DNA of 62,830 nt from Phoronis australis (Eukaryota > Phoronida > Phoronidae): NCBI GenBank assembly GCA_002633005.1, contig NMRA01000628.1, positions 1 to 62,830 of the forward strand, written 5' to 3'. Position 1 is the stretch's first letter. The number at the start of each line of letters is the position of its first letter. The position numbers were made by a program, and so were the translations under genes. Shown here in pieces: positions 38,814-50,436 of this stretch. The notes beneath the pieces were generated by a model. The model was not told the DNA's origin and made no database searches. It was given only the letters and a program-made list of their open reading frames with translations.

Positions 38814-39791
38814 TAAAATGCATCGTTTGCACAAACTCCGTCTCCCCCGCTGCACTACTGACCTTCGTTCCGCCCGTTTCGGCACCGCCTTGGTCCTAGG
38901 TATTGCACCGGCCCCCTATTTGGATTCGAGGTGTTCCATTTTTTTCTCGGGGGTCGTTTTTTTGCGGACGCGGAGGGAGGGTGGCCAGTTTCGTACTGGC
39001 CTTGGTGACGTCAGTCGGTAAGCTCAAAGGCCTGGGTGACGTCACTCCATCGGCTTAATTTCACTCCCTTCGGCTTCTGTCGCGTATATAATTTATCGGG
39101 CCTGTCGCCGCCAAAATTAATGATGCCTCATTAAAAAAATTTACTATTCCTTGAGTAAACTAAATTATTTACAAGGGTGTTGGAAAATTGGAGTTCTTCA
39201 GTTATTCTGCTGCTAAAATTGCGATGCGCTATTTGGGCGCCATTGCGTCACCTATCGGGCCAATTTCCATGTTCTTCAATCAACTGTGGGTTGCATACAT
39301 GTCATAACAATCGGAATTGGTTTCATTTCGTTACAAGTTTTTACTATTTTAATAACAAAAAAAAAACAATTTCAGAAAATACTCTGGAGAGATATCGCAA
39401 AGTTTTGGGAAATGGCGCGTACCTGCGCGTGTCACGAGATTGCACTGTTTTCAAAACGACGGCAGCCATAGGATTTTCCTTTGTTACAAAAGGCGGAGAA
39501 TTACGAAAAATAACGTTTATTAGATTTTGTTTACTTCTACAAACGGCTGTAACTGGCACTGTGAATGTCCATTCATTCCCAGATTCTGGACGCACCCCGC
39601 ACCCCTGCAGGTTGTTAGCTCTAAGTTTCACGACGAGGTGACGAACTGAGCACCCGGGTTGTGTGAAATTTCGGTGTCTAACGGAGCTCTGCACACGGCT
39701 ACCTAGCTGTATGTTGACGACAGTCTTCATACAGCTAGCTGGCTTTCTACCTCAGTATGTACATTTATGATGCAACTTTTGTAAATACATT

Positions 39792-39951
39792 CAGGAGCGG
39801 ATCCAGGATTTTGAGTTGGGGGGCACAGCAAATAGAGTATTAGCCAGAATTTTGCCCTTGAGACATTCGCACCCCCGAACTGCCAAATGGAAGCTGCGAT
39901 AATTTTATGGGGGGCCATGGCCCCCTTGGCCCCCCTTTAAATCCGCCACTG
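39792..39951. mobile_element. 160-bp hAT-like MITE
   Basis: Ends CAGGAGCGGATCCAGGATTT and, inverted, CAGTGGCGGATTTAAAGG, with an inner ggggggccatggccccc palindrome. No clear target duplication. Confidence 0.7.
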
Positions 39952-40370
39952 ACAACTGTATACTTTGTGTACTATACAATATTTTAAATGCATTCTTAGT
40001 TTTCACTTTAAACTGAAGAATATCTGATTACCGTACTTTGTGTTACGGCAGGGTCAAATGTTCTGGAAAGATTTTTGTACTGCCCAGGGAAAGAATCCCA
40101 TAGCCGCGCACTTCAATTGCCTACTAAAATCTGACAAGTGACAGAAATTGTGCTTGAAGGTTTGAACACGGTCTCTTCAAGAAGTATGCCTGTCTCTTGC
40201 GATGAACACTCGATCGGTTCACTCTTAGGTGTAGCTATTTCCCCTCGGCGTTTCCCACTAGCAGCTGATTGTATATATAATTGTCTAAATCCCTTGTGAA
40301 AAAGGCGAAACGCCGCTCATGGGATGCATGACTTTACAGTTAGCTGTAAAAAATAACTGCACAGATATCG

Positions 40371-40444
40371 GGTCCTCAGTACCTCAGTGGTGAGGCCACT
40401 AGACCGCCAATCTAGAGACCTGTTGTTCGATTCCCAGTTGTGGT
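40371..40444 (+). repeat. tRNA-like SINE head
   Basis: A good B box GTTCGATTCC at 40425-40434 and an A-box-like TACCTCAGTGG at 40380-40390. The D arm CCTC/GAGG and the anticodon arm CTAGA/TCTAG (loop ccgccaa) pair perfectly, but the T stem and acceptor stem do not. It is therefore a tRNA-derived element rather than a working tRNA. Confidence 0.6.
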
Positions 40445-40483
40445 TGCTGATTTTTCTGTGTTTATTTGATATATTGGAAACCA

Positions 40484-41520
40484 CGTTACACTCAGTGACA
40501 ATGTCGTTTGTTTAGATGTTTGGTTTGATACGGGTCATAAAACATCAAGTCAGGAAATAAAGCGTTCTTATGTTATTTACTTTGAGGTTGGCCGTTTTTA
40601 CCTGGCGACGTAGTCGTAATATGCATTATACCGACTGCTGATAGTTGATTTAAAAAAATGGGGTTCAGTGACCGGTTGCATAAAACAGTCCCAAATAGTG
40701 ACTTCACTATGTTTTCTACATCTACTGTATGGATAATTTTCATGCAACGCCCCTAATTTAAGGACTAAGTCCCGAATTATTTTGACTGCATTAAGGACTC
40801 AGTTTTTGAAAACGTCGAAGATGAGTTCGCAATATACACCGATAGAAAAATATAACCATATAACAACTGTGAATAAAGAACGAAGCAAATGCGCAAAAAA
40901 TTTACTAGGCAACCTAGTTGAGCACAGGCGGATCCATGGGGGGGGGGGCTCAGAAGGCTCCTGCCCCCCTGTTTTCTCTTTATTTTAGTGATATCAAATC
41001 TAGAATTTTCAAATTGTTGTCTTGGACCAACTTTTTTAAAAGTCTTGGATCTGCTCCATTTTGTAACCGTTTCATGTAACTGGGTACTGGGTACAGACCC
41101 CCTGTTTGAAGGAAGAATGTCGTAAGGTGTGAATTTTCGAAACAAAAGACCTGGTCCGGTGTTTGGATGGCGTAAGAGGGCAGTTTTTGGACATTACGGT
41201 AGGAAACATTTGATGGTTGGGGGAGGAAAGTCTGTCAATTTTTCTATTTTACTTTGAAACAAAGTTTGTGTGTTGCAAGCTTTTAATAATTAATTGTAAA
41301 TTAATCGATATTAACACTGAGAGCAGAAAGGATTCTCCGCCCTCAACATTTTGGGGCCCTAGTCCCCCGTTTTTGCTCCTTTCAGCAGATCTATCTTATG
41401 GTTATTACTTCCTTGACTCCCTGAACAAAAATCTACAGGTTCTGTACCTGCTCAGGCTCCAAACACATACTTTACCTGCTCTCCTCTGATTAAGTCACCT
41501 TCTTGCTTGTGATGTACTTC
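40484..41520. mobile_element. Interspersed repeat block B, copy 1, right part
   Basis: Collinear with 58311-59590: tcaagtcaggaaataaagcg, gactgctgatagttgattta, ttaaggactaagtccc, tagtgatatcaaatctaga. It contains a 431-bp-type MITE interrupted by a ggcggatcca-type element. The nested insertion is shared by both copies, so it predates their divergence. Confidence 0.7.
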
Positions 41521-41549
41521 TCGTAATTTATTGTCGTACATATGTATAT

Positions 41550-41573
41550 ACACACACACTGCGCGCGCGCGCG

Positions 41574-41604
<31 letters not shown>

Positions 41605-41610
41605 AAACAA
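41550..41610. repeat. Alternating purine-pyrimidine microsatellite (CA)n(GC)11(AC)n
   Basis: cacacacact, then 11 GC dinucleotides at 41561-41582, then about 11 AC dinucleotides to 41604 and acaaacaaac. A strong Z-DNA-forming composition. Confidence 0.95.
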
Positions 41611-41660
41611 ACACATAATTTGAGTCTGCTGTAGTTCTCTGACCGCTAGCTGTTACTTGA

Positions 41661-41928
41661 TTGACGAGGATTTCAGAAAGGCTATTGGTTTATGTTCAAA
41701 TATGTTATCATAACTTAACTTTTATTTTTAATAACACAGCCCAGTCAGGCTAAATAGAATCGTATTGAAGATTAGAGCAATTATCGAACAAAAGAGAGCT
41801 GACCCTCCAAGCATGAATGCCAGAATGGAGTTAATCAGTCATGTAAGATATTGGCTACAGGGGTAAACTTCCAACTTGTTGTTGGGCTGTTGAATCGAAC
41901 AAATTGGGAGCAACGGGAAAACGCCGTA
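41661..41928 (+). mobile_element. Interspersed repeat family A, copy 2
   Basis: Begins about ttgacgaggatttcagaaa and ends gggaaaacgccgta; collinear with 20594-20828. It carries an uninterrupted version of the site that holds a 75-bp insertion in copy 3. Confidence 0.8.
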
Positions 41929-42346
41929 TTGGATAAAGCGACACACCACATGATTGGTGCAAAGCGCCACCTGGTTGCGTTATAGCCTTGGATGAGTGGG
42001 TACCTTTTGCGTCCGAGGTGTATGGCCGTGGAAATGTTCCCGATTTTGACCATTTGGAAGCACCGGAATTAAAAAGATAAATAGGAAGGGGACTGTTCAG
42101 TCTCTGGTTAACACGTTTCACAAGAAGCGTAGCACGTTACTGAACGCTTAATTCGATTTTCGTTTCTAGCAAACTAACTGCATAGGAGAATGCCACCCGA
42201 TTTAATTAGTCTTTTTACCATCTTAATCGGTGTATATCCACATCGCCTATTATACGGTCGACCTCACCTTGCCGAGAGGTGTCGTGTTAACCTGTGGGGA
42301 AGGTGAGAAACGACGCAGCGACGTCAGTGGTTCGTCTGCAGTGTGA

Positions 42347-42667
42347 ATGCCGCTATATTGCGGTGCATCGTTCCCCGGCCCTTGTCCGAAATATGAAGCT
42401 GCGCAGAAAGCATGTATATCGTTTTTTCGACTTCTTCGAGAGCCCAAAATGCTTAGGAAGCGGCTCGCGGTAGTGAAGAACGAAAGGTACGCTGTTAATA
42501 CCAAGTATGAGGCCGTGAAACATCTCCGTGTCTGTCTCCGGCATTTCGTGATTTCTCGGACGAATTCCGGATTACCAAAGAACTATCCATACGTTCTGTT
42601 GCATGTTCACTGCGCCTCTCTAGTATTTCTTGATCAGTGTATTCCGGTTCGAACTGGTAGCCGGTGA
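42347..42667 (+). pseudogene. Possible THAP-domain remnant
   Basis: A 106-residue open frame begins MPLYCGASFPGPC and continues with ISFFRLLREPKMLRKRL and HLRVCLRHF. The order MP-x2-C, C, an S-F-x-R segment, a basic helix and C-x2-H-F follows the C2CH THAP DNA-binding domain found in transposase-derived proteins. Spacing is C5-x7-C13-x49-C63-x2-H66; the first gap is longer than the usual 2-4, and the invariant Trp after the basic helix is Leu. No downstream transposase or continuation is visible. It is either a decayed transposon or gene fragment, or a chance resemblance. Confidence 0.3.
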
Positions 42668-45400
42668 AACCTAACGATCCGACCAGTGAAGTCTTCGTCG
42701 GATGAGCTCTTGACTCAGTCGGGTAGGGCGCCGGGCGAGTTGTCATGACGTTTATTATTCTGCGTTCTGTTTGAAAATGAATTATTCTCATCCTAACCAA
42801 TGCTTATATAAAACTGAAACAAAGTCTGTCTCATTAGATACAATTTGTAATGCCTTTGCAGTATTCGTGAGTGTAAATTTTGAGAAGTTAGCAATGAATA
42901 AACCACTGCGTTACCGGCTTTTGATGCCGGCAATGACCGGGCACCGAGGCCGTGTGAGCGCATGCTAATTCAGTGTTTGCTGACAGAAAGCTGTTGTGAA
43001 ACAATAACTCGATTTTATATGCTATGGTCACATTTTAGGGGAATCCTTATTTAAAAATACAAATACATTATTCAAATCATTGTTACTGTACAACCTTTGC
43101 CCTGACGGTCTGTGAAAGGGGAACCCGACTTCGTGGCCCCCGACAAGTAAGTAGATTTTCAGTTTCGTGGCTAATTCACATTAATAATTACGTACACATT
43201 ATTTCTTTGGCTCACTATTGTAGTCTCCTCGTGACTGAGGGTTTAGTTTCCAACTCAAGCTGGTTTATGTTCGTGCCAGTCCCGGCGGCCGCGACGGGCC
43301 TGATCGGGTTCCGAGCCACTGGCCGGATAACGAGCGTTTTGTGTGTTTAGAACTCAAAAAATCCCAAATCTAAAGAACAATGATCTAGGTTCTCCTGTCT
43401 GTATTTCACGGAAGAATACTTCGAATTTATTTCCGAACAGACCCCAAACTCCTGCTACGGACCTTGGTAAATTGCCCTGCCGAACGTTCTAGGCTAACGG
43501 TGTGTCCAAATACCAATAAATCCGTAACAGCGAAATAAAATAACACGTTTTTATAAGAACTCGGTGTATTTTTAAGGGTTTTACATCAAAATTTGATGAT
43601 TTATTGGTGTTTAACGACAGACTGCGTGTGAAACCAATGACGTCATTGAATAATTTCAACACCTCCGTCTGCCGTCAGGTGTCAGGTAACGCAACCGAAC
43701 GTGCCGTTATTGAGTAAAACTACTCGATCTAAATTGGTAAAAAATAGGTTGTTTTTTGGGTGGCATTCTCCTTTAATATAAATATGATTCTCAAACCTAC
43801 CCAGCAGAAGTCACGTGACGTATTCACAAATGGCGTTATGACCAGACTTGACAGCGTTTGTCATTATCAACACTAAGCATCGTAGGTGTGAAGAAGTGAA
43901 ATATAATTTATTCAATCACACCACATAAATATAGAGACATGTCCATTAATTCGCTATACATGTGCGACTTTCATCCTCTTGCGAAATACTCGGTGCAAGT
44001 ATTTTGGCGAAGTTAGGATAACTGAGCGGCAAATGCCGAACTTCTCGTGTAAAATACTCTTTCCAGATTGTTTAGAAAATGAAGGCCGTAAAAATCTAAG
44101 AAACTACTTCTCATTAAGACTTGAGCCGAATCCAGCACCACGTGACCGTCGAGGGTAAATGCCTGAACAGTATGTCTCAAAATGCCGTATGCAGAGAATG
44201 GACATCTCGTAAGATACAGTATAAACACGTAGAAATATAACTATAGCAACTACATGTACACTTAATCACACTTCTTCTTTTCAGTGCTACACAAATGAAT
44301 GGCAATACATTAAAATACAAATATTTAGCACAGAAAGCGAACCATTATATCCAGACTTTTAACTACATGTATAAAACACTGACTTACTTAATGAAACACA
44401 ATATTGAGCAAAAATACCAAAAGTAAAGAAAACAAAAAACAAAGAAAAATCGTCTGCTTTGGTTCGCACTCACGTCGTTTCTTCACGCTTGTTAACATCA
44501 TTTGTGCCCTCTGGTGGTGTGAGTAAAGTTTTCGCTAAAGTAAAATCACATTAATTCACCTATTATTACCACTCCAAGTGTAGAAGAAGATTGACTGCAG
44601 AGCCGCAGATGCATTTGGTGCATGTTTGGGCTCGTGGTGAAATAAGCCGAAGTGTTCACCAGAATGTAGGATACTCGCATCCAACCCTCTGGACTTAATG
44701 AATTTACAGTTTTCTCTCATAACAAATCATTCCAGTCTGAAACCTAATAGCGTACGTCATTTGCCAGTATCCGCCTGAATGGTCGCGAGTTGGAAAACAT
44801 TTTTTCACTCACGGGATCTCGTATGCTCATACAAAATCTGCAAGAAGTTTGCCTAACGGAACCCAACGCAGTCCACAGGAAGTTGGCATAGAAACTAACT
44901 AACACGCGTGGAATCGTTGGAAAGATTGCAAATCCACAGTGCGCTGGTGGAGATCGCATCGCTGCTAAAGCTAACACCTGGAATGTTTCACTTTCTTGTG
45001 GTGCTGCCATATTTCAACACGGAATGTTGCAGTTTATCTGGGAAAATGGTGCCTTTTAATATCAGCCCGACGAATCTCCAATCACGTGATTGATGTAAAC
45101 ATGTACGAAGAGAGCTCGTGTGAGTTTGCAAGTCTTGAACACGATGTCTGTCCTCCTTACGTAGCGAGCGCTGGCACTTGCCTTTGTGGCGATCGGGATA
45201 CGAGGAACTGGAAACCACCTAGTGCTACCGGGGTGGTTCACGACTTTAGTCCAAATACTGAGTGTTTACTTTAACACCGGCTATCTGTTCTATTGTTCAG
45301 CACTTGGAAGCCAGTCGACTGTCCATACTATTTCATGTTTCATTCGGTCAAGGTCTGATTTGAGCTCACTGCTCTGTCAAAAACTTGAAATGTCCGTTTA
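42668..45400. other. Intergenic / 3' flank of the cytokine-like gene
   Basis: No exon-like frames recognised. A TTTATT at about 43907 (AATAAA on the minus strand) is a distant candidate poly(A) signal. The sequence has higher GC and CpG content between 42250 and 43340. Confidence 0.4.
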
Positions 45401-45462
45401 AAGTTCTGCCAAGTTGGTGCACTTGTTTGTCTTTCCGTGTCCACGTAAGTAAAGGATACAAG

Positions 45463-47505
45463 CTAAGGGCACGAACACCCTGCCTTGTAGCGGATATAGT
45501 CCAACCTCCAGTCGTTAGTCGTGGCGTTGCTATCTTTGACGACAGCAAGGGAATAACTATATATTTGGATGTGGTTTATCGTATTTCTACATTCGACAGA
45601 ACGAATCTTTTGCTCAATGTTCCTGTTTTTAAATAATTTAACTATTGTACCTTCGAGTGTGTAACCACCTGTAGGCTTGGTCCACCTGACCACGGACGGA
45701 CAACTTGGATTGCGTGGATGGGAAACGTGGAAAAAACTTGACGCGTCTGCTAACAGTTGGTTAAACCGCCCACCATTGTAACTTTGCATCTTTTCGAACA
45801 ACTGAAGCAATGGATCCGTAACCGTCTGCGAAACAGCGTTATTCCTGGAAATATGACAACGACAATATAATAATGAAACCAACCATAAATGGTACTTCAA
45901 GTTTCATAATCGACGACAGTGCTGAAGGAACTTAATCCGAATAAGTGAATAAGATACACGGATTTATCTCAGACAACCATCCAAGTGTTGTACATGTATC
46001 TCAGACAGCTATTCAAGTGTTCTATCTATGACATCTACACCAGCATTCAACATCGAGTGTTGTGTCTCGGACAAAACTTGAACAACTGTTCGGAGCTCAG
46101 TAATGTTTGTTAAACGTTCACCGATTTCCTACGTAAATGTGTTTTTCGTTTGATTTTTTTCAGAAAGAATAGAGAGACTCTCGACTTCTGAACTTAGAAA
46201 TAGGTGACCTTCAGCTACCGCCTTTCTCACAAAGCTCCCTGTGTCAGTCACGTGATTATTGTTCGACATTAGAATAACACCTTGGGCTACACGATATTTT
46301 GGTAAAATGAATAAAATATAAGATGGAGCATGGATTGGGGACCGGTATTGTCCCCCCACCCCTATGTCTCTTTACAGGGATTCACGACTACAGCCTGTAT
46401 CGGTCAAAAAATGATGAAAAAATTATATACTCACTCCAAGTTTTCTTCTTGCGTTGGCAGCGACTTCATTGTCACGGTGTGAATCCAGTACATTATAATT
46501 AACACCTAAAAAATTCAATAACTCTGTTAGTACGAAAAATGGTCGTTGGCAATCATTTGTTTGAAGAGTGTATGCCTATGTTATTTATTCCAGTCTACAA
46601 ATATTTTCAATATGATCTTGAAGCTTGTATGCAAAAGTTGTTTACATGTATGTTTACACAACAACATCATACACGAATCCACGTTTTTTCTCCACCATCT
46701 TGGTAAGCAGGAGAGTAAAACCTGTTACAATTTTTAGATTGTCATAGGCAATTTCAAATATCTAAGATAATCGTGCATTCGTTTTTCTACGAATGCTGTA
46801 TTTTACAGAGCATTTGAAAAGGTCGAGGATGGCAATGAAGCCCGGTAATTTGTAGCGTTAGTCACACTGCAGTTAACTTCAACGAATTGCACCCAGCGGC
46901 CAGTTTGCATGCATATTGCTAGAGAGCTATCGACACAGTTCAAACAACGCTGCTGTATTCACGTGCTGGCGGCATTAATTTGTCGGAAAGCGCTTTGCTG
47001 TTCGCCAGTTGCTTGCTATTTTAGAAGAAAACGGCATTCTGTTATCGGTTCCTCAGAGAGCGCAACGATTACTCCACTAAGGTGTCATTAGACATAGCTT
47101 CTTGTGAGAAAAGCAAGAACTTTGCAAGAATTCACGAGATATCTTCACGTGTTGCTAGCAAAACTCGTGACCTCACTATTTTTGGGTCTTCACTGAAGAA
47201 GTTTACCTTGGGTAGAGTTCAATAGCTGTCTCGGTGCTAGAAAATCTTGCTAAAATCACGTGCTTTCATTGAAAATACACGGCAATATCCCGTTTAATCT
47301 CGCAAGATCTTGCTTTTCTAGCGAAGTACTAGTGTTATTGAACTCGACCTTGTTAATTACCACGCTAGTGGGCATATGAATTCTTTACCCTGCTCGGATT
47401 CGAGTGCATTCGCTGTCAAGGTCAAGGTCAACACCAACGAGCGGAATGTTACTTTATGAACATTAACAGTTAACTTACTTTTCTACAAAACTTGATACAG
47501 TTCAT
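45463..47505 (-). CDS. Small secreted cystine-knot-like cytokine (IL-17 or neurotrophin/Spaetzle type), three coding exons
   Basis: Coding exons on the minus strand: 47505-47479 (MNCIKFCRK), 46505-46435 and 45844-45463. The junctions are gtaagt...ttttttag and gtgagt...atttccag, all phase-consistent; the protein is 159 residues. The ATG sits in ACCACCATGA. Residues 5-22 are basic and then hydrophobic (VLIIMYWIHTVT), a likely signal peptide. A Cys-free pro-like segment runs to about residue 80. The mature part has only four cysteines (81, 118, 156, 158), an NAT glycosylation sequon near 139 and the ending WRLDYIRYKAGCSCP-stop. A G-C-x-C pair at the C-terminus, preceded 11 residues earlier by an aromatic and RL, is IL-17-like. 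The Cys81 to Cys118 spacing with Trp 145 also recalls neurotrophin/Spaetzle folds lacking the middle loop cysteines. Gene structure is well supported; family assignment is tentative. Confidence 0.72.
47211..47349. repeat. Intronic inverted repeat (MITE-like)
   Basis: GGTAGAGTTCAATA (47211-47224) pairs with TATTGAACTCGACC (47336-47349), and CTAGAAAATCTTGC (47237-47250) pairs with the gcaagatcttgcttttctag segment at 47302-47321. It lies in the second intron of the cytokine-like gene. Confidence 0.65.
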
Positions 47506-47528
47506 GGTGGTGTTCAGATCTTTGATAT
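47479..47528 (-). other. Exon 2 of the cytokine-like gene (5'UTR plus start codon)
   Basis: A 50-nt exon between a pyrimidine-rich acceptor (tttgcctttgtag) and the donor gtaagt. It has 23 nt of leader, then ATG and nine codons. Confidence 0.7.
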
Positions 47529-47769
47529 CTACAAAGGCAAATTTAAGAAAACAATGCATTAAACTGCACCAACAGGATTAGGACACCGGGGCCAGGTCTC
47601 TAATCTTTGTGCTGGAAACGAACTCGAAATTATTTTTGGCAATATCTCTGCTCCTTTTGTGTTAACTCAAGATAAGTGGTTATCAGACTGTGGTCGAATA
47701 ATTATAGTTTATGCATATGAGTTTCTAGTCCAAGTTTGCACTTAAAAACCTTTATCATTCGTGCTACAA

Positions 47770-47816
47770 CCTCGAGTAAAAACTCGAAATTTCGAGTTCA
47801 AACTCGAACTTTTAGC
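47770..47816. repeat. CTCGA-rich palindromic cluster
   Basis: ctcgag, ctcgaaatttcgag and aactcgaac occur within 50 bp, giving overlapping small palindromes. It lies in the first intron of the cytokine-like gene. Confidence 0.5.
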
Positions 47817-48208
47817 TTTAATGATGGATTTGCCAACTGCAAACTAGGACTCTATAAATCATCCACGTAAGTCAATATGTACTCGAGCATATAGAGTAAT
47901 AGACACTTATCTTGAGTTCACACTAAAGTATAGTGAAAAAGGCCATTTCGAGTAAAAAGATTCGAGACTGGGCCCAGAAGACACATTCACGTAGTATGAA
48001 GATTGGAAGTGAATAACAGTGTGCTGTGTGAGTCAATTTCATACGTACATGTACATGTATAATGCGCGTGTGTTTAGGTACATGTACATGCACAGGCTAG
48101 AACATCCGAAATAATTCCTGTTCAAAATTTGTTATGCTCACTTATTTCGCAAATTACATGCTTCTACGGTTAGCCATGGGAGGAAGACGGCTACATATGG
48201 CTACCTCT

Positions 48209-48551
48209 ACGGCGTTTTCCCGTTGAGCCAGACTTGTTCGATTCTATAGCCCAACGACAAATTGGGAGGATTACCCATATATGTAGCCATTATCTTACCT
48301 CGCTGGTCCCCTAGGTGCCGCTCATGGTGGTCGGTAGCCAGCGTGCTGGCTAGGCACGTAGGAAACCAGCGAGTTATCTTACACGACCGATTAGCTCCAT
48401 TCTGGCATTCATGGTTGGAGGGCCAGCTCTTTTTTGTTAGATAATTGCTCTAATCTCCGATCAGATCCTATCTAGCTTGACTGGGCTGTGCTTGTAAAAT
48501 TAAAACTTATATTTGAACATAAACCAATAACATTTCTGAATTCCTCGTCAA
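48209..48551 (-). mobile_element. Interspersed repeat family A, copy 3 (inverted, interrupted)
   Basis: The reverse complement matches copies 1 and 2 end to end, with a 75-bp insertion at 48300-48374. It lies in the first intron of the cytokine-like gene. Confidence 0.8.
48300..48374. mobile_element. 75-bp palindromic micro-MITE with 9-bp target duplication
   Basis: Perfect 9-bp ends CTCGCTGGT/ACCAGCGAG, with inner complementary blocks (cctaggtgcc/ggcacgtagg and agccagc/gctggct). It is flanked by TTATCTTAC at 48291-48299 and again at 48375-48383. The two other family A copies have a single copy of the site and no insert. A 9-bp target duplication is typical of Mutator-like elements (inference). 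Confidence 0.85.
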
Positions 48552-50349
48552 ATGCTGATCATATTTAATTTTTGAATCACCAAAATCGCCCAACTTCAAC
48601 GGAAGTCAAGACAATCTCTGTCATGTTATCACACCCTCACAACCCCTCACGTCTGGTAAAGTCACTGAACGGCAGAACGCCGTAATGTATTTCCTTAGTC
48701 CGGTACGGCAACCACTGTGTGCAGGGAGTGTATAATGTCTTTTGTCGTTGATATCACCCTAAGTTTGCAGTGAGAATAACACCTTACTTGAATTAATCGT
48801 AAGAATACAATGGCCAGACACAACTCGTACATTTTATCTAACAAAACCCAGCGGGACTATAATTAGTTTCACTGAAGCACGCGACTTGCGCCAGATGCTT
48901 GAAACAAATTTACACATGTTTCTTTACATTAGTCTGTTCTGTGATAGTGTTTCGAAACACTTAGTCCGCTTCCGAGTTAAATTTGTAGCCAGTGTAATGG
49001 AAGACGGATGTTAATAACCACAGTGTATCTATTCATAGGATAAATTGACCACTGCCTGAGAATTGCGTGGCTGTGTTGTTCCAATAACAACCAAGTCCTT
49101 ATATTAAATGATCTTTTTCTCGGGTATTTTTCAGTTTCGTGAAAAAAATCAAAATTTCTAGAAGACTTTTCCCAAGGAAAATTTGCTGCCGAGATATTCC
49201 GAAATCCATCAAATGCGAACGAAATATTTTAGAAGACTGGAACAGCAACTTTGAGATCTCGTCACTTCTAGGTTTTTGCTATAAAAAGCTGTTCTCACTA
49301 ATTCACCTTATATTGACAAAGTTGACGGAAAACTCGGTTTAAAACCGTTATGTGAGAGCATTTGCTATAATGCAGTTTTCAAGGACGAACGAAAACATTA
49401 CTATCAAAAACGGCGTATCTACGTGTACCTCTTAACGAATGAAAATTTTTCATTTTGTTCGGTTAACGCTGATGTCAGCACCACCGTAAAAATTTCGTGC
49501 TTCTCAGCGTTTTCGACACGATGATAAAAGTATCAGTTTATTTCTGAGAGTTGAAAAAAGACGTCTTCAAAACATTAGATACTTTACGAGGCCCAATTTG
49601 TTTGTTTAAGCTTGTAAGCTGATGAACACCTGATTCACGTGCACATAATTAAAGCTTGAGCCACATGGTAGGTACATGTACCGTTCTCAATTACCGCAAT
49701 TTTCACGAGAGTACAAACCGTACGGTTTCCCCAACCTTCTCGAAAATCCCGAAAGTGTACAGAAAGGCCAATGTTTCATAACGTCTGTGTTTTATGCCTA
49801 TTAAAATGCAAGTGTGTTTCAAAGTTAAATGCGAGTGTTGGTTTGTACAATGAAGTGACACAAAATAAAATATTACTTCCAGGCAATTCTTCGTGTATTT
49901 TGTTTTTGCTTGGTTAGACCTCGGCGACAATTTTGAATTTAGGTCATTTAGGGATTTGGCGATGTTTTAATTATGTGAAAAGGTAATACACGGCCACTTC
50001 TTTTAGTTGACATCGCCATTTAAAGACGCCAAGCATTTGCTAGACACAACCCCGTCCCCATCCCCAAAAAGCGCGCGCTTTGTACGCTGGTGAAATGGCA
50101 ATAATTCTGATCGGTCCCTTTATAAAGTATGATCGAACAGTTCCATTTGGGCATACTATTTGAAAAGTGAAGTCGATTGATCCAGTAGGATCGTTTAACA
50201 AAACTTTGTTAAAACATGAGCGACTCTTAAAAAACCCGCCATCCTGTTAACCTTTCTGAAAACTACTGGTGTGAACTGCAAAAGACGATGCTACTCGTAA
50301 AGCACAATATCAGACTAATTATATCATGTACAAAGTTGAACACACTTAC

Positions 50350-50412
50350 CTTGACTTTTCGGACCTTTCGCGGATAGCGTAGTCTCGTGTCTTGGAATGG
50401 TTGCTATAGTCT
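50350..50412 (-). other. Non-coding first exon of the cytokine-like gene
   Basis: The minus-strand sequence starts about 25-30 nt after a TATA box and ends in CAAG/gtaagt at 50350, a near-consensus donor. It contains no ATG. Spliced to the acceptor tttgcctttgtag at 47529, it makes the ATG at 47505 the first one in the mRNA. The 5' boundary (about 50412) is estimated from the TATA spacing. Confidence 0.55.
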
Positions 50413-50436
50413 TGATCACAAGCGGGGATCATCGTT

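Larger units (their letters stand above)
38526..40469. mobile_element. 1.94-kb composite insertion flanked by a 14-bp direct repeat
   Basis: TATATTGGAAACCA occurs at 38512-38525 and again at 40470-40483. The paralogous block at 58290-58320 reads straight through the join (accttggaaac-ttgttacactc), so it is an empty site. The insert holds two hAT-like MITEs (38579-38813, 39792-39951) and ends just after a tRNA-like segment, as expected for a SINE/LINE-type insertion later hit by other elements (inference). Confidence 0.75.

Noticed and set aside
40371-40444. Functional tRNA-Gly(GCC)
   Set aside because: The D and anticodon arms pair, but the acceptor and T stems do not and position 33 is not T; read as a SINE head.
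44013-44228. 71-codon minus-strand frame downstream of the cytokine-like gene
   Set aside because: No splice signals or recognisable features; it may simply lie in a 3' flank.
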